Shown piece after piece: positions 1-10,575 of a stretch of DNA of 64,000 bases (position 1 is its first letter; each line of letters starts with the position of its first letter). The DNA lies in NCBI GenBank assembly GCA_010015805.1, contig ML978121.1:2232001-2296000 (forward strand), written 5' to 3'. A program made the position numbers and the translations under genes. Under the pieces are notes generated by a model that ran no database searches, had not been told where the DNA came from, and worked only from the letters and a program-made list of their open reading frames with translations. The DNA comes from Rhizodiscina lignyota (lineage: Eukaryota > Ascomycota > Dothideomycetes > Aulographales > Rhizodiscinaceae).

Positions 1-948
1 CCCGAAATAGCGGTGAATAAGATGAGAAGGTGCGGATCGTATTCTGAGTTGACGAAACGCTGAAGGCTGCAGTGGGAGCCGGCCCTGTCGCAAGAAGCGC
101 TCTGGAACTCTTCGTCTGGTGTGTCAGTGGCGATGATCCAAGCGATGAGAAGTTGCTACTACGAGCGAGCGCGAGACTGGCAATGGTAATGTTTGCAGAA
201 TTCGAAGTGCCGATAGACGTGATCACGTCCCATGCTGACTGCGCCGCCGTAGTTGAATTTGTGCTGGTGAAATTTGTTGAATTGAGGTGTGCCACCACCT
301 CGGCGCCGAACGAAAAGAGCCAAACGAATCTGATGAGGAAATGGAACAGAACTCGGATCGCCATGTTGGGAGCCGATACTTCTGTCTGGAGTCCAGTGTG
401 GAGTACCAGTCGTTTGTTGCTTGTTAACTGAAGATGTTGGATCTGTGTAACATTGGTAGGTCAACGTCCTTTGTTGAGAATGTTCAAGGTATTCATGATA
501 GTGTCAGAAGATGATGGGAAATATACAAGGCTTCATGTGCTTTTTGACTAAAAGGAGATCAATACATGGAACACTTCAGCGGAGAGCTGCGCCAGTCACT
601 GGATAATAGATACGGGAAGTCGTTCAGAGAGTGTAAAGGACAAAATATGCAATGCATGTATACGGCGTGGTGAGTGGCCTGGTTTGCGTAAGACAGTATC
701 GGTGGTTTCCTGAGACACAAAGTGAGATTCGTTAACTCAGAGACGAATTCGCCGCAAAGCCAAATTTGAATACGCGATTGCGCTGGTGTATATTTTGAAT
801 TTTAGAGACGCGACTTCAGTATGACCATCCCGATGGGCCTACCATGATGAGCGGCAATCCTTGAGACTGCGCCGTCCTGGAGAGAATCGTCGCCGCATTC
901 AGTCTGAGCTGCCGCTCTCAAGAGTCTAACCATTTCTGTATCCACTTG
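1..948. other. No supported gene at left edge
   Basis: Two overlapping open frames occur here (72-431 on plus, beginning with GTG, and 159-464 on minus), but neither shows a recognisable domain, a convincing start or a splice pattern. The stretch probably holds the downstream region of the ankyrin gene and possibly the end of a gene outside the window. Nothing else could be supported. Confidence 0.3.
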
Positions 949-1964
949 TCAAAGCTTTATCGCCTCGTCTAGTGCATTGCGCCCGCCTCTCGCCTTTGTT
1001 TCGACATCCGCTCCTCCGTAAAGCAAAAGTTTGGCCTCTTGGACGCGTTGAAGGCGAGCGGCGACATGAAGTGCTGTGCCCATTGACTCGCGGACAAACC
1101 ATTCATCCCTGTGTACATAGTTGATATTCGCCCCTACGTTTAGCAAATGGGATATCATCCCTAATCGATCAGTGACGGGCCAGTCGCTGGCAACGGCATG
1201 GTGCAAAGCAGCGCTGTTATCAATCCTGGCCCCTTTTTCCAGTAGCATATCAATTACTGCTACTGAGGCCCTCCCTGCGGCGGCATTAAGTGTATTGCCG
1301 GAGTTTTCGTTCGGACCCCTATTGCCAGAGGGATTGCTCGGAGCCCCAAGGTTCGGATTCGCGCCCTTTTTTAAAAACCATCTGACGAGATGAACAGCGT
1401 GATGATCGAGGTAAGACTTAAAGTTCCTTACCGAAGAACAACTCTGTACCCCATACCAGGATTGTTGACATCCCACCCGTATTCTAACAGACTCTCGAAA
1501 ATTGGGATACTCAAGCTGCGAGCGGCGATGAATGGGGCCTCAAGGTCAATGAAGGGGCCGGCACTGAGAAGGTATCTTGTGATTTCCAAGTGTCCCAGAT
1601 CAAGCGCTTCGTGAAGCCCCCAAGTTAAGTACATGGGGCTCCGTCCCTCGGCAAAAAAACGAACTTGATCAAGTCTGCCGGCTTTGCATGCTAGCTTCAA
1701 GCCATCTACAGAGTGGTGATAACCCGGCATGCCGGACTTGTAATCATCACAGTCGTGTGGCCCCGGATCGCGAATATTCAAGCCCGGAGTGATCCGCGGA
1801 ACTGGCGCTCCGAGTCGTGTATTTTTCCTGATCGGTACCATTGGGGGAATTAGAGTAACAATGCAGCCATTGAAAAATACAAGCCTCTTTGACCTTCCCG
1901 TGGGATCTGGTGACAGTGTGCGGGTGATGACTCCAAAATGGAGTTCACAATTACAATTAGACAT
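949..1964 (-). CDS. Ankyrin-repeat protein, with an intron or a frameshift
   Basis: Ankyrin repeats mediate protein-protein contacts; no partner can be inferred. Reading from the ATG at 1964, repeat-like units follow residue 80: LHEALDLGHLEITRYLL, a unit around GWDVNN, WFLKKGANPN, VIDMLLEKGARI, ISHLLNVGANIN and ALHVAARLQ...LLLYGGADV. The 5' and 3' halves lie in different frames. A 50-bp intron (1382-1431, GTAAGG...GTCAG) joins them cleanly as VVLR-WFLKKG and gives 321 residues. However, part of that 'intron' in the downstream frame also reads like ankyrin (LDHHAVHLVRWFL), and related fungal proteins have coding sequence at this point, so a true frameshift is a serious alternative. The first 75 residues are unlike ankyrin and the real start may be a later ATG. 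No catalytic domain is seen. Confidence 0.6.
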
Positions 1965-2809
1965 CGCGAATATTGGAAACAGACAGTATGAAACTTGTGA
2001 GGATTCAAAAGAACAGAATTATGGAGGTGCTAACACATAGTTTGAAGGAGGTGTCCATCAATCAAGGTCGACGCGGGAATTGAAGGGCCAGTGTCTGCTG
2101 CTACTTCGGCGGGTTACGACCAAGTTCCGTCGTTAGAATGCTCTTATACTCGCCGAACAGGAGCAAGTCAAGATGTTCGAGGATCATCGGGATTGGCCTT
2201 GAGCTCGAACGGTGAAAGACGCGTGCGGCACAGCAGTTGGCAATCGTCAGCATCGCGTGCGTGTTGGAGCGGCGAGCCGGGCCAGCACGAGGTCCATTTT
2301 TAGTAACCTGCATTATCGTGTTTCTTAACTTATGCTGGCGGTCAGATAATTGACTCGAGCGAGCCATTTGCGACGCGAAGCGTGATCAAATTCATGTGAG
2401 GACAGAACTTCCGAATTATCGCAGTCGAGGCTAACCGACGGCTCAACTTCGGGTCAGTTATTCCATGGCAATGGCCCCTTAGCCTGAGCCGCAGCCGCAC
2501 CTCTTTAGTCTGCAGTACCCCCAGACAGTTGTTCTAGCTCTTCGTACAGATCAGCACATTTGCCGAGTCATCAACCTGCAAGGACTATGAAGTAAGATGG
2601 TGCTATGGCACTATTCGCCTGGTGTGTATACACATGTCAGGGGCCTTTTAAGGCTTGTGCGTGTTGGTGGTGAACGACGGTGCGATCTTTGACACAGCGG
2701 ACATGGGGACGCCCGAGAACGGATCGAGAGGACGGTGAGAAAGAACACAGCGTAACAAGGTTCCATTCACCAGTAAACGTCCATTAACTTCAAACAGGCC
2801 ATCTATGAA
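1965..2809. other. Intergenic, no gene seen
   Basis: This holds the promoter side of the ankyrin gene and the 3' flank of the aldolase-like gene. Open frames of 70-90 codons (2091-2303 plus, 2101-2367 minus) overlap each other and have no recognisable content. Confidence 0.3.
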
Positions 2810-3859
2810 TTACCAGTCCCTCGGGAACTTATCGAATCCTTGCCTCTCTCCACCCGTCAACATTGACAGCTCGCCGTGTGAATCCTTGACCATATCCTCG
2901 AAGCACGACTGGAACATGTTGTATTCCATCTCATCCGTATAAACCCTGCGCGTCCACTCGGCCTCCTCGTGAGAGATCTTGATGGTCTCAGTTCCCCTGC
3001 CACCAGCAGCAGCATCAGCCATGAGCTGTGCCTCGATACATCGGTCCATGGCACCGAAAAGATATGTTGCGGCGTCGACAGTCTTTGCGACAGTCAAGAT
3101 ACCGTGGCTCTGCAGGATGACGGCCTTCTTGTTGCCGAGTGCCTTGGCGATTCTTCGACCCTCCTCATGAGCGAGGACGATGCCGCCGAAGTTGTCGTAC
3201 ATGGCATGGTCGTTGTAGAATCGGCATGCATCCTGGTTGATAGGCTCGAGTTTGCATCCGAGTGATGAGAAGGCTTTGGTAGGCAGACTGTGGCAGTGTA
3301 CCGCGGCAATCACATCTGGGCGAGCCTGATGCACAGCGGCGTGGATGGCGAATCCGGCGGGGTTTATGGCGTGCATGTTGCCCTCGGGCTGCACGATACC
3401 TTCCTCGTCGACAAGGCATAGGTCCTCGGGCTTCATATGTCTGAAGCTCTTGCAGAATGGATTGATCCAGAAGTGGTCGGGCTTGATTGGGTCTCGAACC
3501 TATGAAAGTACTCTTAGTATATATACAGGCTTCACGTCTACTTCTAGGCATACCGTGATGTGGCCACCAGCACCCTCATTGTTATATCCGTTGACACCCA
3601 ACCAGCGGATAGCAGCGGCGTGGTGCATCTTCCTGAAGGCTCGCTCGTCCAAGGGGTTCGAAAATGTTGGGATGCGGACTTGCGTTACAGGTTGGATCTG
3701 ATTGCCGCTAATGGGGTGGGCGCCGTATACAAATTTGTCGAGCGGTCTATCAAGTCCACTCTTTCGGAGCTGGGCAGCTCGCTCGTCACCAGTCAATTGA
3801 TCATATGTCTGCGGAGAGGATTGGCCTCCATTGACCTTTTCGACTGCAACTGGTGCCAT
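2810..3859 (-). CDS. Class II aldolase/adducin-domain protein
   Basis: The protein has the class II aldolase/adducin fold used by L-fuculose-phosphate aldolase and related zinc enzymes; many fungal members (including the S. pombe mug14 group) have no proven substrate. Two exons: 3859-3554 and 3499-2810, with a 54-bp intron (3500-3553, GTATGC...CATAG) that restores GGHIT-VRDPIKPDHFW and leaves 331 residues. The domain begins near residue 85 at AAIRWLGVNGYNNEGAGGHIT. A zinc-ligand-like HCH pair lies at residues 170 and 172 (AAVHCHS), and a third histidine in ILQSHGILT. The N-terminal 80 residues are a linker typical of fungal members. The start is the first ATG, at 3859. Likely cytosolic, since no signal peptide is seen. 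The family call is firm; the reaction is unknown. Confidence 0.9.
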
Positions 3860-4528
3860 GCTGCGATGATAATGAAACGAGATTCAAAATTCACTGAAAA
3901 TGCTGTAGGTTGTGACAGAATTACGAAGAGCAATGAATGAGGAAATCTAAAAATTGATATCCACTGATATGAAGCTCAATTCAGGCCCTCGGATGTTATT
4001 GCCGTGCGGAGACCCCACAGTATATTTGCCACCCCATCTTCCCCAAAACTTCAGAGTGGAGCATCTGGTGCCGCTCATTAGAGTACGGAAAGTCTGTGTC
4101 CTTTGCCGGAAAAGTTGATATTCGGAAAAGAACGATAGGAAAAGCCGTCCAAACTGTATGTACGACAGTGCTGTCGAATAGGGCTCCATCGAATACAACA
4201 CGCTAATCGTATCGAGAAGTATCAGGGAGTGAGCATACCTCACTTTTACCGCTGGATGCCGATGTGCTCCGCATATTAGTTTCCGCTCTTCTCTACTTCG
4301 TACATTGAGGTCATACCGTAAGGTAATTAGGGCGTATACATCTAAGTATGACTATAAATACACCTTCATTTACATTGAAGTATTTGTGCTTCTTCGCTTT
4401 CTTACGTTGCACGCCTTCGGTCTGAGCCACCTTTCGCCGCTGTCAGTCTGTTGACGCACTGAAAGCTTAGTACAAAAACGTATTGGATGAATTGATATAC
4501 AGACTATTAAATGGTGACACAAATGCTC
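3860..4528. other. Intergenic, no gene seen
   Basis: This lies between the aldolase-like gene start and the 3' end of the Gly/Tyr-rich gene. The one open frame of note (3947-4243 minus) has no recognisable domain. The stretch is presumably the promoter of the aldolase-like gene. Confidence 0.3.
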
Positions 4529-5353
4529 TTAGGGCCAAGGAGGCGGCAAACCCCGGCCTCGACCACGGCCATAACCTGTGCCATAGCCTGTACCAAAGCC
4601 TGTACCATAGCCTTGACCATATCCTTGACCCCAGCCCCTATTTCTGCCATCTTGATGTTCAGCGCCATAGTGTCCACCACCGTAAGATCCGCCATAATGC
4701 GCGCCATTATTATATCCCCCATCAGAAGATTCATAACGTGGCCGTCGAACACCGCCGGCACCGCCCATTTGGCCTCTGTTGCCACCAAATTCATCTGCAC
4801 CCCAACCGCCCATTCTACCAGACGATCCTTCGCTCATGCCGCTAGGTGTTCGGCGGCCTGTCGCTGCACCGGTGTTGGAATCACCGAAAGCCTCAGCAGC
4901 AAGGTCAATTCCGGGAGCAGGAGTGGCAGCAGGCTGAGCGGGTGCGGCGATGGTAGGTTGGGCTTGCTCACCAGCGGGCTGAGCAATCGCCCTAAATCCA
5001 GGTTGGCGAGCTGGCGCTTGCTCGTACCACCGTGACTGATGGCCCTGCAGCTGGACAATGAGGTCGTGTGTCATTCGTCTGCCGGCAACTCCCTCGTGAT
5101 TGAGAGCATACTTGAGCGACTCTACAACTTGCGCTACGGGCTCGGGAAATTCTGGAAACCGTGTTCGAAGCAGTTGGCCATCTGGGAGCTTCCAGACAAT
5201 TGGTGCGAGGCGGATATCAGAGACCGCAACTGGAAGCTGATAATACGACTCTCTGTCGATGAAGCGCTGGATGTGCCTTCCGTGAACGACTCCGGCACCG
5301 CGTACGTATACAGACTCGCCTGTGGAAGAAACTGGATTCTGAAAACGGAACAT
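4529..5353 (-). CDS. Gly/Tyr-rich hypothetical protein with RG-rich tail
   Basis: A single-exon frame of 274 residues starts at the ATG at 5353. I recognise no family. The first 110 residues look folded (YVRGAGVVHGRHIQRF, LAPIVWKLPDGQLLRTRFPEFP). An Ala/Pro/Gln-rich linker follows at about 115-155. The last 100 residues are low complexity: RMGGWGADEFGGNRGQMGG, YGGSYGGGHYG, then five near-perfect 12-bp DNA units at 4571-4630 giving GYG(Q/T)G steps, ending in GRGRGRG. Such tails are typical of RNA-binding or condensate-forming proteins, which is inference only, because no RRM or other RNA-binding domain is visible. Antisense open frames over the same span are shadows of its composition. Confidence 0.7.
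   Translation of the reverse strand: MFRFQNPVSSTGESVYVRGAGVVHGRHIQRFIDRESYYQLPVAVSDIRLAPIVWKLPDGQLLRTRFPEFPEPVAQVVESLKYALNHEGVAGRRMTHDLIVQLQGHQSRWYEQAPARQPGFRAIAQPAGEQAQPTIAAPAQPAATPAPGIDLAAEAFGDSNTGAATGRRTPSGMSEGSSGRMGGWGADEFGGNRGQMGGAGGVRRPRYESSDGGYNNGAHYGGSYGGGHYGAEHQDGRNRGWGQGYGQGYGTGFGTGYGTGYGRGRGRGLPPPWP
4571..4630 (-). repeat. Five 12-bp tandem units encoding Gly-Tyr steps
   Basis: Reading the plus strand, five consecutive 12-base units of the form ATAGCCTGTACC, with one to three changes each, sit in the 3' part of the Gly/Tyr-rich gene. They stay in frame, so gain or loss of units changes the tail length without breaking the protein. Confidence 0.75.
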
Positions 5354-6450
5354 TGTAAAGAGGTCCGGGAAGTCTGTGTTTAGTGTTGGGGCCTGAGAGT
5401 TGATCAGGCTCGAACGGTGATGGAATTTACGTCCTGGGCAAGAGTCGACTCGATTTATCAGCGGTCGGCGACTTCTTCCGCGTCAATTGATGGTGTTTGG
5501 TGTGTCTGGTGTTGCAGAATGAGGCGTTACTATTCAGAGAAAGCTGTAGTTATACACTAAACATACCAGAGATTAGAAGTGGCCCTTTGGACTTGGAAGT
5601 CTGAGAGAAGAAGATGGTGATACTGCAGGCTTGGTAGGTTGGTGATATATTAAAAAGAGAAGTTCTTTAGAAGAAGTTAAGATTATATAAGTGCGGAAAA
5701 TGTGTCAAGAATAGAGTTGCAACACTCCAGAGCTTCACGTCCCCATGCATGGGATGGGCGTAAGTGTGTTCGGGATTCACTAAAGCAATGAGCTTAAGCA
5801 AGGATAAGAAGGTTTGTCAGTCAGGAAATACCACCCAATATGGTCTATTTTGGGTAGTTCGAGGGACACTTTGATTGAGAAGATGCTTTCCAATAGCAAC
5901 TGTGCGCAGCGTATCCTCCGTGATACGTTAGATGATGAGGATCTTAGTGCACCTCCACCGTTATACTTGGATTTCAATTCCTGTCCCGTGGATCTCCAGA
6001 GGTTAAATGCAACATGCTTAAAATTCAAGCGTATATTGATTAGTTTGAAGGCAAGCGGCGGGAATAGCTGGTCAAGACTGGGTTGATGGGACTTATGCGC
6101 GCAAAGTCAAGGAAGTGAGCATGCTAATAGTCAAGTTTAGGAGGGGAGACATTTTGAGCATCGCTTGAAAGGCGAAGTGGAGATGTCATACTCTTTATGA
6201 TCGGGACTGGCGGAGTGAAATGGAAATGGGATGATTTGTACCAGCGCCAAGACTGCTTATACGAAGGCTGGGAGCGACCAACAATTTGCCTATCGGAGCT
6301 TAGCCGCCCCTCGCTGCTGACCTCATCCAATCAGAAGTTGCATGTGGCCCCTTTCATGAATTAACTCAGAACTTGCTTACTTTCTTAACATTCAGACAAA
6401 TTATATTCACGCAACAGGTCATTCAGTCGACTTGAAGACGTAACGACAAG
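5354..6450. other. Intergenic, divergent promoter region
   Basis: About 1.1 kb lies between the divergent Gly/Tyr-rich gene and the DUF7704-type gene. Small open frames at 5780-6028 (minus), 5814-6086 (plus) and 6124-6330 (minus) have no recognisable content. No transposon ends were seen. Confidence 0.3.
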
Positions 6451-6975
6451 ATGGCACTTTCAGCACTTCCGACGTGGCCGCTCCTTCTCTTCGGCGTGAT
6501 CGAGCCAGTGCTGCTGTACGCAACCTTACCCAGCTGACGAATATCAACATATTGATATCTGAATAGTACTTGGGCATATATATTATGCCTCAAGGACCCC
6601 CAAGCATACTACATGCAACAGCACCCAAACCAGAGTCTCTTCCAAGGTTTTCCGGCACAAGCACTCTCATTGTCTTTACAAATGGGCAATGTGCTGCTTC
6701 TGCTCGCTGCGATGGCCGTCATCTGCTGCTTCACCAATCATTCCGACATTTCCAAGAAGTATCTCATCGCAGTGGCTTTTGCAGACTTTGGCCATATATA
6801 TGCAGCATACGTGGCTTTGGGCGACGACTACTTCTGGGATGTGGGTAAATGGAACGACATGACCTGGGGCAACGTCGGGGTGAGCGTATTTCTGAATGCC
6901 AACAGGTGGCTGACGGTGCTGGGCGTATTTGGAGCTATCGGAAATAGAGGAAGGCGAGGAGTGAAAGAAAACTAG
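6451..6975 (+). CDS. DUF7704-type integral membrane protein
   Basis: This is a small membrane protein of a family common in Pezizomycotina, with no known function. Two exons: 6451-6515 and 6567-6975. The 51-bp intron (GTACGC...GAATAG) joins LFGVIEPVLL to TWAYILCLKDPQAYY and gives 157 residues. The family pattern is visible: LPTWPLLLFGVIEP at the N-terminus, DPQAYYMQQHP, a hydrophobic segment LLLLAAMAVICCF, then AFADFGHIYAAYVALG, WNDMTWGNVGVSVFL and NRWLTVLGVFG. Four membrane helices are expected. The ATG at 6451 sits in a good context (ACAAGATGG) and the N-terminal motif fixes it. The family name is from memory of its pattern. Confidence 0.85.
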
Positions 6976-7665
6976 ATCCTGCTATTCGGAGGCACTGGCC
7001 GACTCGAGGGGGACAAAATGGCTGACCCCGATGGACGTCAAACGAGTGCACCACGAACGAGTCTTGCTTTTCAGCTTCAGCAATAGTATCGCTAAAAGCT
7101 CGGTGCAGTATGCCTTGGCTAGAGGTTATTCGGATCACAAAGCTCTGATGAATGTAATTCATCTCTCCACAAGCGACTACGCGCATTAATCGCTTGATAC
7201 ATCGCAGCTAAGACTGAACCTCTTCTTTCTGTCACGCTCGAAATTGAAACTTCAATATCCACCATTTCTACTGACATGTGATGCTATGTGGTGGCTTTTA
7301 CTAACCAAGCACACCTAATCGAGTACCCTTTCCCCCAACACTCAGGCTGCCTGCTGAGTTTCACAACCACCGAGTGTTAGAGCACCGTGACCTGAATGTT
7401 CCGAGGGGAATGATGGCACGGGCCGACACATAGAGAACACCTACATCTGCATATAAATACTTCCATCTCCGCTTGCTGTTTGGCCGACATTTACTTCTCT
7501 TTCCACTAGCCCTCTCAAATACACTAAAACACGACTACTCCCCAATCAACCAGACCTCGAGTCAAATCCTCTTCATCTTGCATCACAAGCTCTTCTAGAA
7601 CTCCCTACAAACAGCCTTTGATACTGCAGACACAGCTTCATACCACGACACTCATCAAAAATACC
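6976..7665. promoter_or_regulatory. Promoter and leader of the four-helix membrane protein
   Basis: A TATA-like ATATAAATAC lies at 7451-7460, about 215 bases before the ATG at 7666. The interval is rich in C and A with pyrimidine runs, as in many fungal 5' leaders. No gene was seen in the rest of the stretch. Assignment rests on position and composition only. Confidence 0.35.
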
Positions 7666-8229
7666 ATGTCGACGATGGGCGCCTCAACTTGTCTAGGTCC
7701 GTTGATATCTCTTCTGGGATGCATCTTCGGGGCCCCGTATGACCTATGCGAGTGGATCCAGTTCTCTCTCTTCCTCCCTTCGAGCATCCTGTGGATGGTC
7801 TGTCTGGATGTCCGCCCCCCGCACATCTATTATGCCGAAAGCTACAAAGCCTTGAAAGCCTACAAGGCCACGAACTACAATCGCATCGACATCTACAGTT
7901 ACTACGTATCGCGGTTGTTCTACGTGACGATCCTTCTCTCACAGGTTCGGGTGGGCTGCTGGATGACTGGGCTGCTGTTCCGGACGCTCATTTGGGGGAT
8001 CACGGCAGACCAGCACCTCTGTGGATTGGCGTGGCAGATCCATCTCTTGGGGGTAATTGTTGTGGTATATACCTTCATCGTTGGAATTCTCATGTCCGTT
8101 CTCTGGGCCTACATGTTGTCCGTCACAGTTCGGGTGCTCAAGAGTTCTTTCATGAGCATTGATGAAGCGGCAGGCGGTGATGATTCAGAAATGGGTCATG
8201 ATGGATTAGATAAGACAGACGAGGCTTAG
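7666..8229 (+). CDS. Hypothetical membrane protein with four helices
   Basis: A single-exon frame of 187 residues. The ATG at 7666 (ATACCATGTC, good context) is chosen because the open frame upstream of it begins only with TTG. I do not recognise a family. Hydrophobic segments are LGPLISLLGCIFGAP, WIQFSLFLPSSILWMVCL, LFYVTILLSQV running into GCWMTGLLFRTLIWGI, and IHLLGVIVVVYTFIVGILMSVLWAYML. The C-terminus is hydrophilic and acidic (DEAAGGDDSEMG). The hydrophilic loop between helices 2 and 3 is Tyr/Lys-rich (YAESYKALKAYKATNY). It lies just downstream of the DUF7704-type gene in the same direction; both encode small membrane proteins, but a link is not shown. Confidence 0.6.
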   Translation: MSTMGASTCLGPLISLLGCIFGAPYDLCEWIQFSLFLPSSILWMVCLDVRPPHIYYAESYKALKAYKATNYNRIDIYSYYVSRLFYVTILLSQVRVGCWMTGLLFRTLIWGITADQHLCGLAWQIHLLGVIVVVYTFIVGILMSVLWAYMLSVTVRVLKSSFMSIDEAAGGDDSEMGHDGLDKTDEA

Positions 8230-8470
8230 GAGAAAGTTGAATTCGAGAAAGGTATAAAGGAATTGGTTGATGGGCTGGCTGAGGTGTGACGGCACACAAG
8301 AGTGCGGGGATGAAGTTGTCAATGTGACAGCGGCTCAAATGCTTTCCACAAGCGGAACTACGGGAAGGGTCTTCGGCGTTCGAATATCCATACGGATACT
8401 TGCTCTTAACGATCTTGCTTTAGTCATTGATCAGCTACTCGGCTTACATTGAGAAACATTCCGAACAGCG

Positions 8471-10575
8471 CTAGAACAGTATCTCTCCACCATCGATATT
8501 GGTGCCTCCAGCTTTTGCAATTTGCACAATACCTGCCTTGAGCAAGTCCTGTACGAGTGAGAAGATCAATCCGTCACAACCCTTCGCAGCCATAAAATCC
8601 ACTGTTACTGGAAGTGATTCATTGTGGTTCGTGATCGTGCTGAAAGCAGAGGCCTGCCCAATCGGCACGACCATATCTGGTCCGCCCCAAATCGGACTGA
8701 TCCTGCCACTTGAGAAGCCTGTAGGGCCGCTGTCGGGAGCTGGGAAGTACACATTCCTGGGATTTGGCCGTGCAGAACTGCCAACGTAGAGCATCAGCTT
8801 GCTGGAGCAGGTCTTTGGATCCGGAGAAAGGACATTGCTAGAGAACCAGTTCGTAAAGACAGTCATATTGCGCTGCCCGTCGGCGATGGTTTCGGTGAGA
8901 TTTTCGGCAAAGGCCCATCGGGCAAGAGGAACAGGATCGATAAATGGTCGGCGTCCTTCGTGCGCAGCGGCATAGTCTGCATAAAACGGATCACGGACAA
9001 GGCGGATTTGCTCTTGCCCAATTAGTAAGGGGTATGTGAGATTCAGATACTGAGCAATTGGAGCAGTGACTCCTTTCGGGGGATTTGCGGACCATGCCGT
9101 GGTCATGTTGAAAGTAGAAACACTCCCACCGAGGAAATCTTTGAGCTTCGACACAAAGTCTATCAGAAGCGAATTAGCTTCATTGTTGGCGACTTCCGGA
9201 AAGCCAACGGTCAAGATCTCTTTGGGATACGTTGAAGTGAATGTGATATTATCTTTGTAAAGCGCCTTAGCAGCAGTGGCCCAGAGCACGGGGTCTCTAG
9301 TAAGCAATCCAGACGTGTCCATTTCCGGGGCAAGGGGCATAACGTTATCCAGCGATACCAGTCCGTGAGATGGTCGATTTCCGAACAAGCCTTGAACCTG
9401 GCTTGGACCTCTTATAGATCCTCCTGTGTCGGAACCGATCGTTATGTCTAGCCAGGAATATGCCCCCGTACCTGCACCTGGTCCAGAAGATGAAGACGAA
9501 GGATCCTGGTAGCCGTCGCCTCTTGGATTGAATGGCGAGTGATAATCTACCCAATCTGCTGTGGCGGACTCGCCATTCGCAAATTGGCTGGTCTTCATTT
9601 TACCGACAATGATTGCCCCGGCATCTATCAAATTAGATACTGCGGGACCGGTTTTGTTTGCTTCGGGGTAAAAATGATACCAGGCTCTGTTGCCGTCACT
9701 AGTCTTCATGCCTGCAATGTCATAGATATCCTTGACACCAAGACGTACTCCGGCCAAGGGTTTCTCTGCGGTTTTCGTGAAGTACAAGCGAGATGGTACT
9801 GCTACTGCGAGGGACTGGCCTGGAATATTCGCAGGAAGGACGGAGAATTTGCCATCCGGGCTCGCGTAAATGGTCTCGGTGAAGGCACCCACGACATCGG
9901 AATAGAGCCGGTAAGCCTCATAGATCGCTCCAGAGCTAGACATGAAGTACGGTCCATTTGGTATGGTCGATGACTTGGTCAAATGACTTGAGCTCGTGAC
10001 GAAGCTCACTCCAGCAAATTTCGAGATCTTTGGCTTGGATTTCGACGAGCCGATATATTGGACATATAAAGCTAAGCTTCTGTTAGAATTTTGCTAATCT
10101 CATGTAGAAAAAGTTCTATTCATGACAAGCATTCACGAAATGGATCGAAAGCCTCTGGGATGGGAGCTAAGAAGAGATCAAAATATCGAATGAAAAACTG
10201 TACGCAAAAACAGTATCGTGAGAATCCAAATTCAAAGCACGAATGTAATCAATATCGCCCTAATGTCTACATATGAGTCATACCTTCCATGAAGCCATCT
10301 TGAAAGACATCATCACTGCTTTTGAACTCCGCAACTGAGGCCGCAAGCTCAGACTCTCCATACGAGAAGGAGGAAGCTGTGACTACCGTGATGGGCGTGA
10401 ACGAGTCCGGAGAGATGCTAGACAGCTTAGTGGAAGCTGGAACTGAGCCAATGGCCTTTGGAGGAATGTAGTATGGCACATCATTGAGCGTCACTGTGAA
10501 ACCCGTTGATGATAGGGCAGAGCGAACGACGCAAGTACAAAGAGATACAACGATTGCAAATGAGGCGACCAGCAT
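8471..10575 (-). CDS. Secreted amidase-signature enzyme
   Basis: Amidase-signature enzymes hydrolyse amide bonds with a Ser-cisSer-Lys triad. Two exons: 10575-10284 and 10071-8471. The 212-bp intron (10072-10283, GTATGA...GCTTAG) is longer than most here but keeps the frame ([10 protein letters not shown]) and gives 630 residues. An N-terminal hydrophobic stretch ([17 protein letters not shown]) looks like a signal peptide. The triad is visible: Lys about 211 in GVRLGVKD, cis-Ser about 293 in SSSSSGPG, and the nucleophile Ser about 316 in GSDTGGSIR. The 110-residue region before the amidase domain is as in fungal extracellular members, whose substrates are mostly unproven. The frame downstream is intact, so the enzyme is probably active. 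The intron ends are inferred. Confidence 0.85.
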
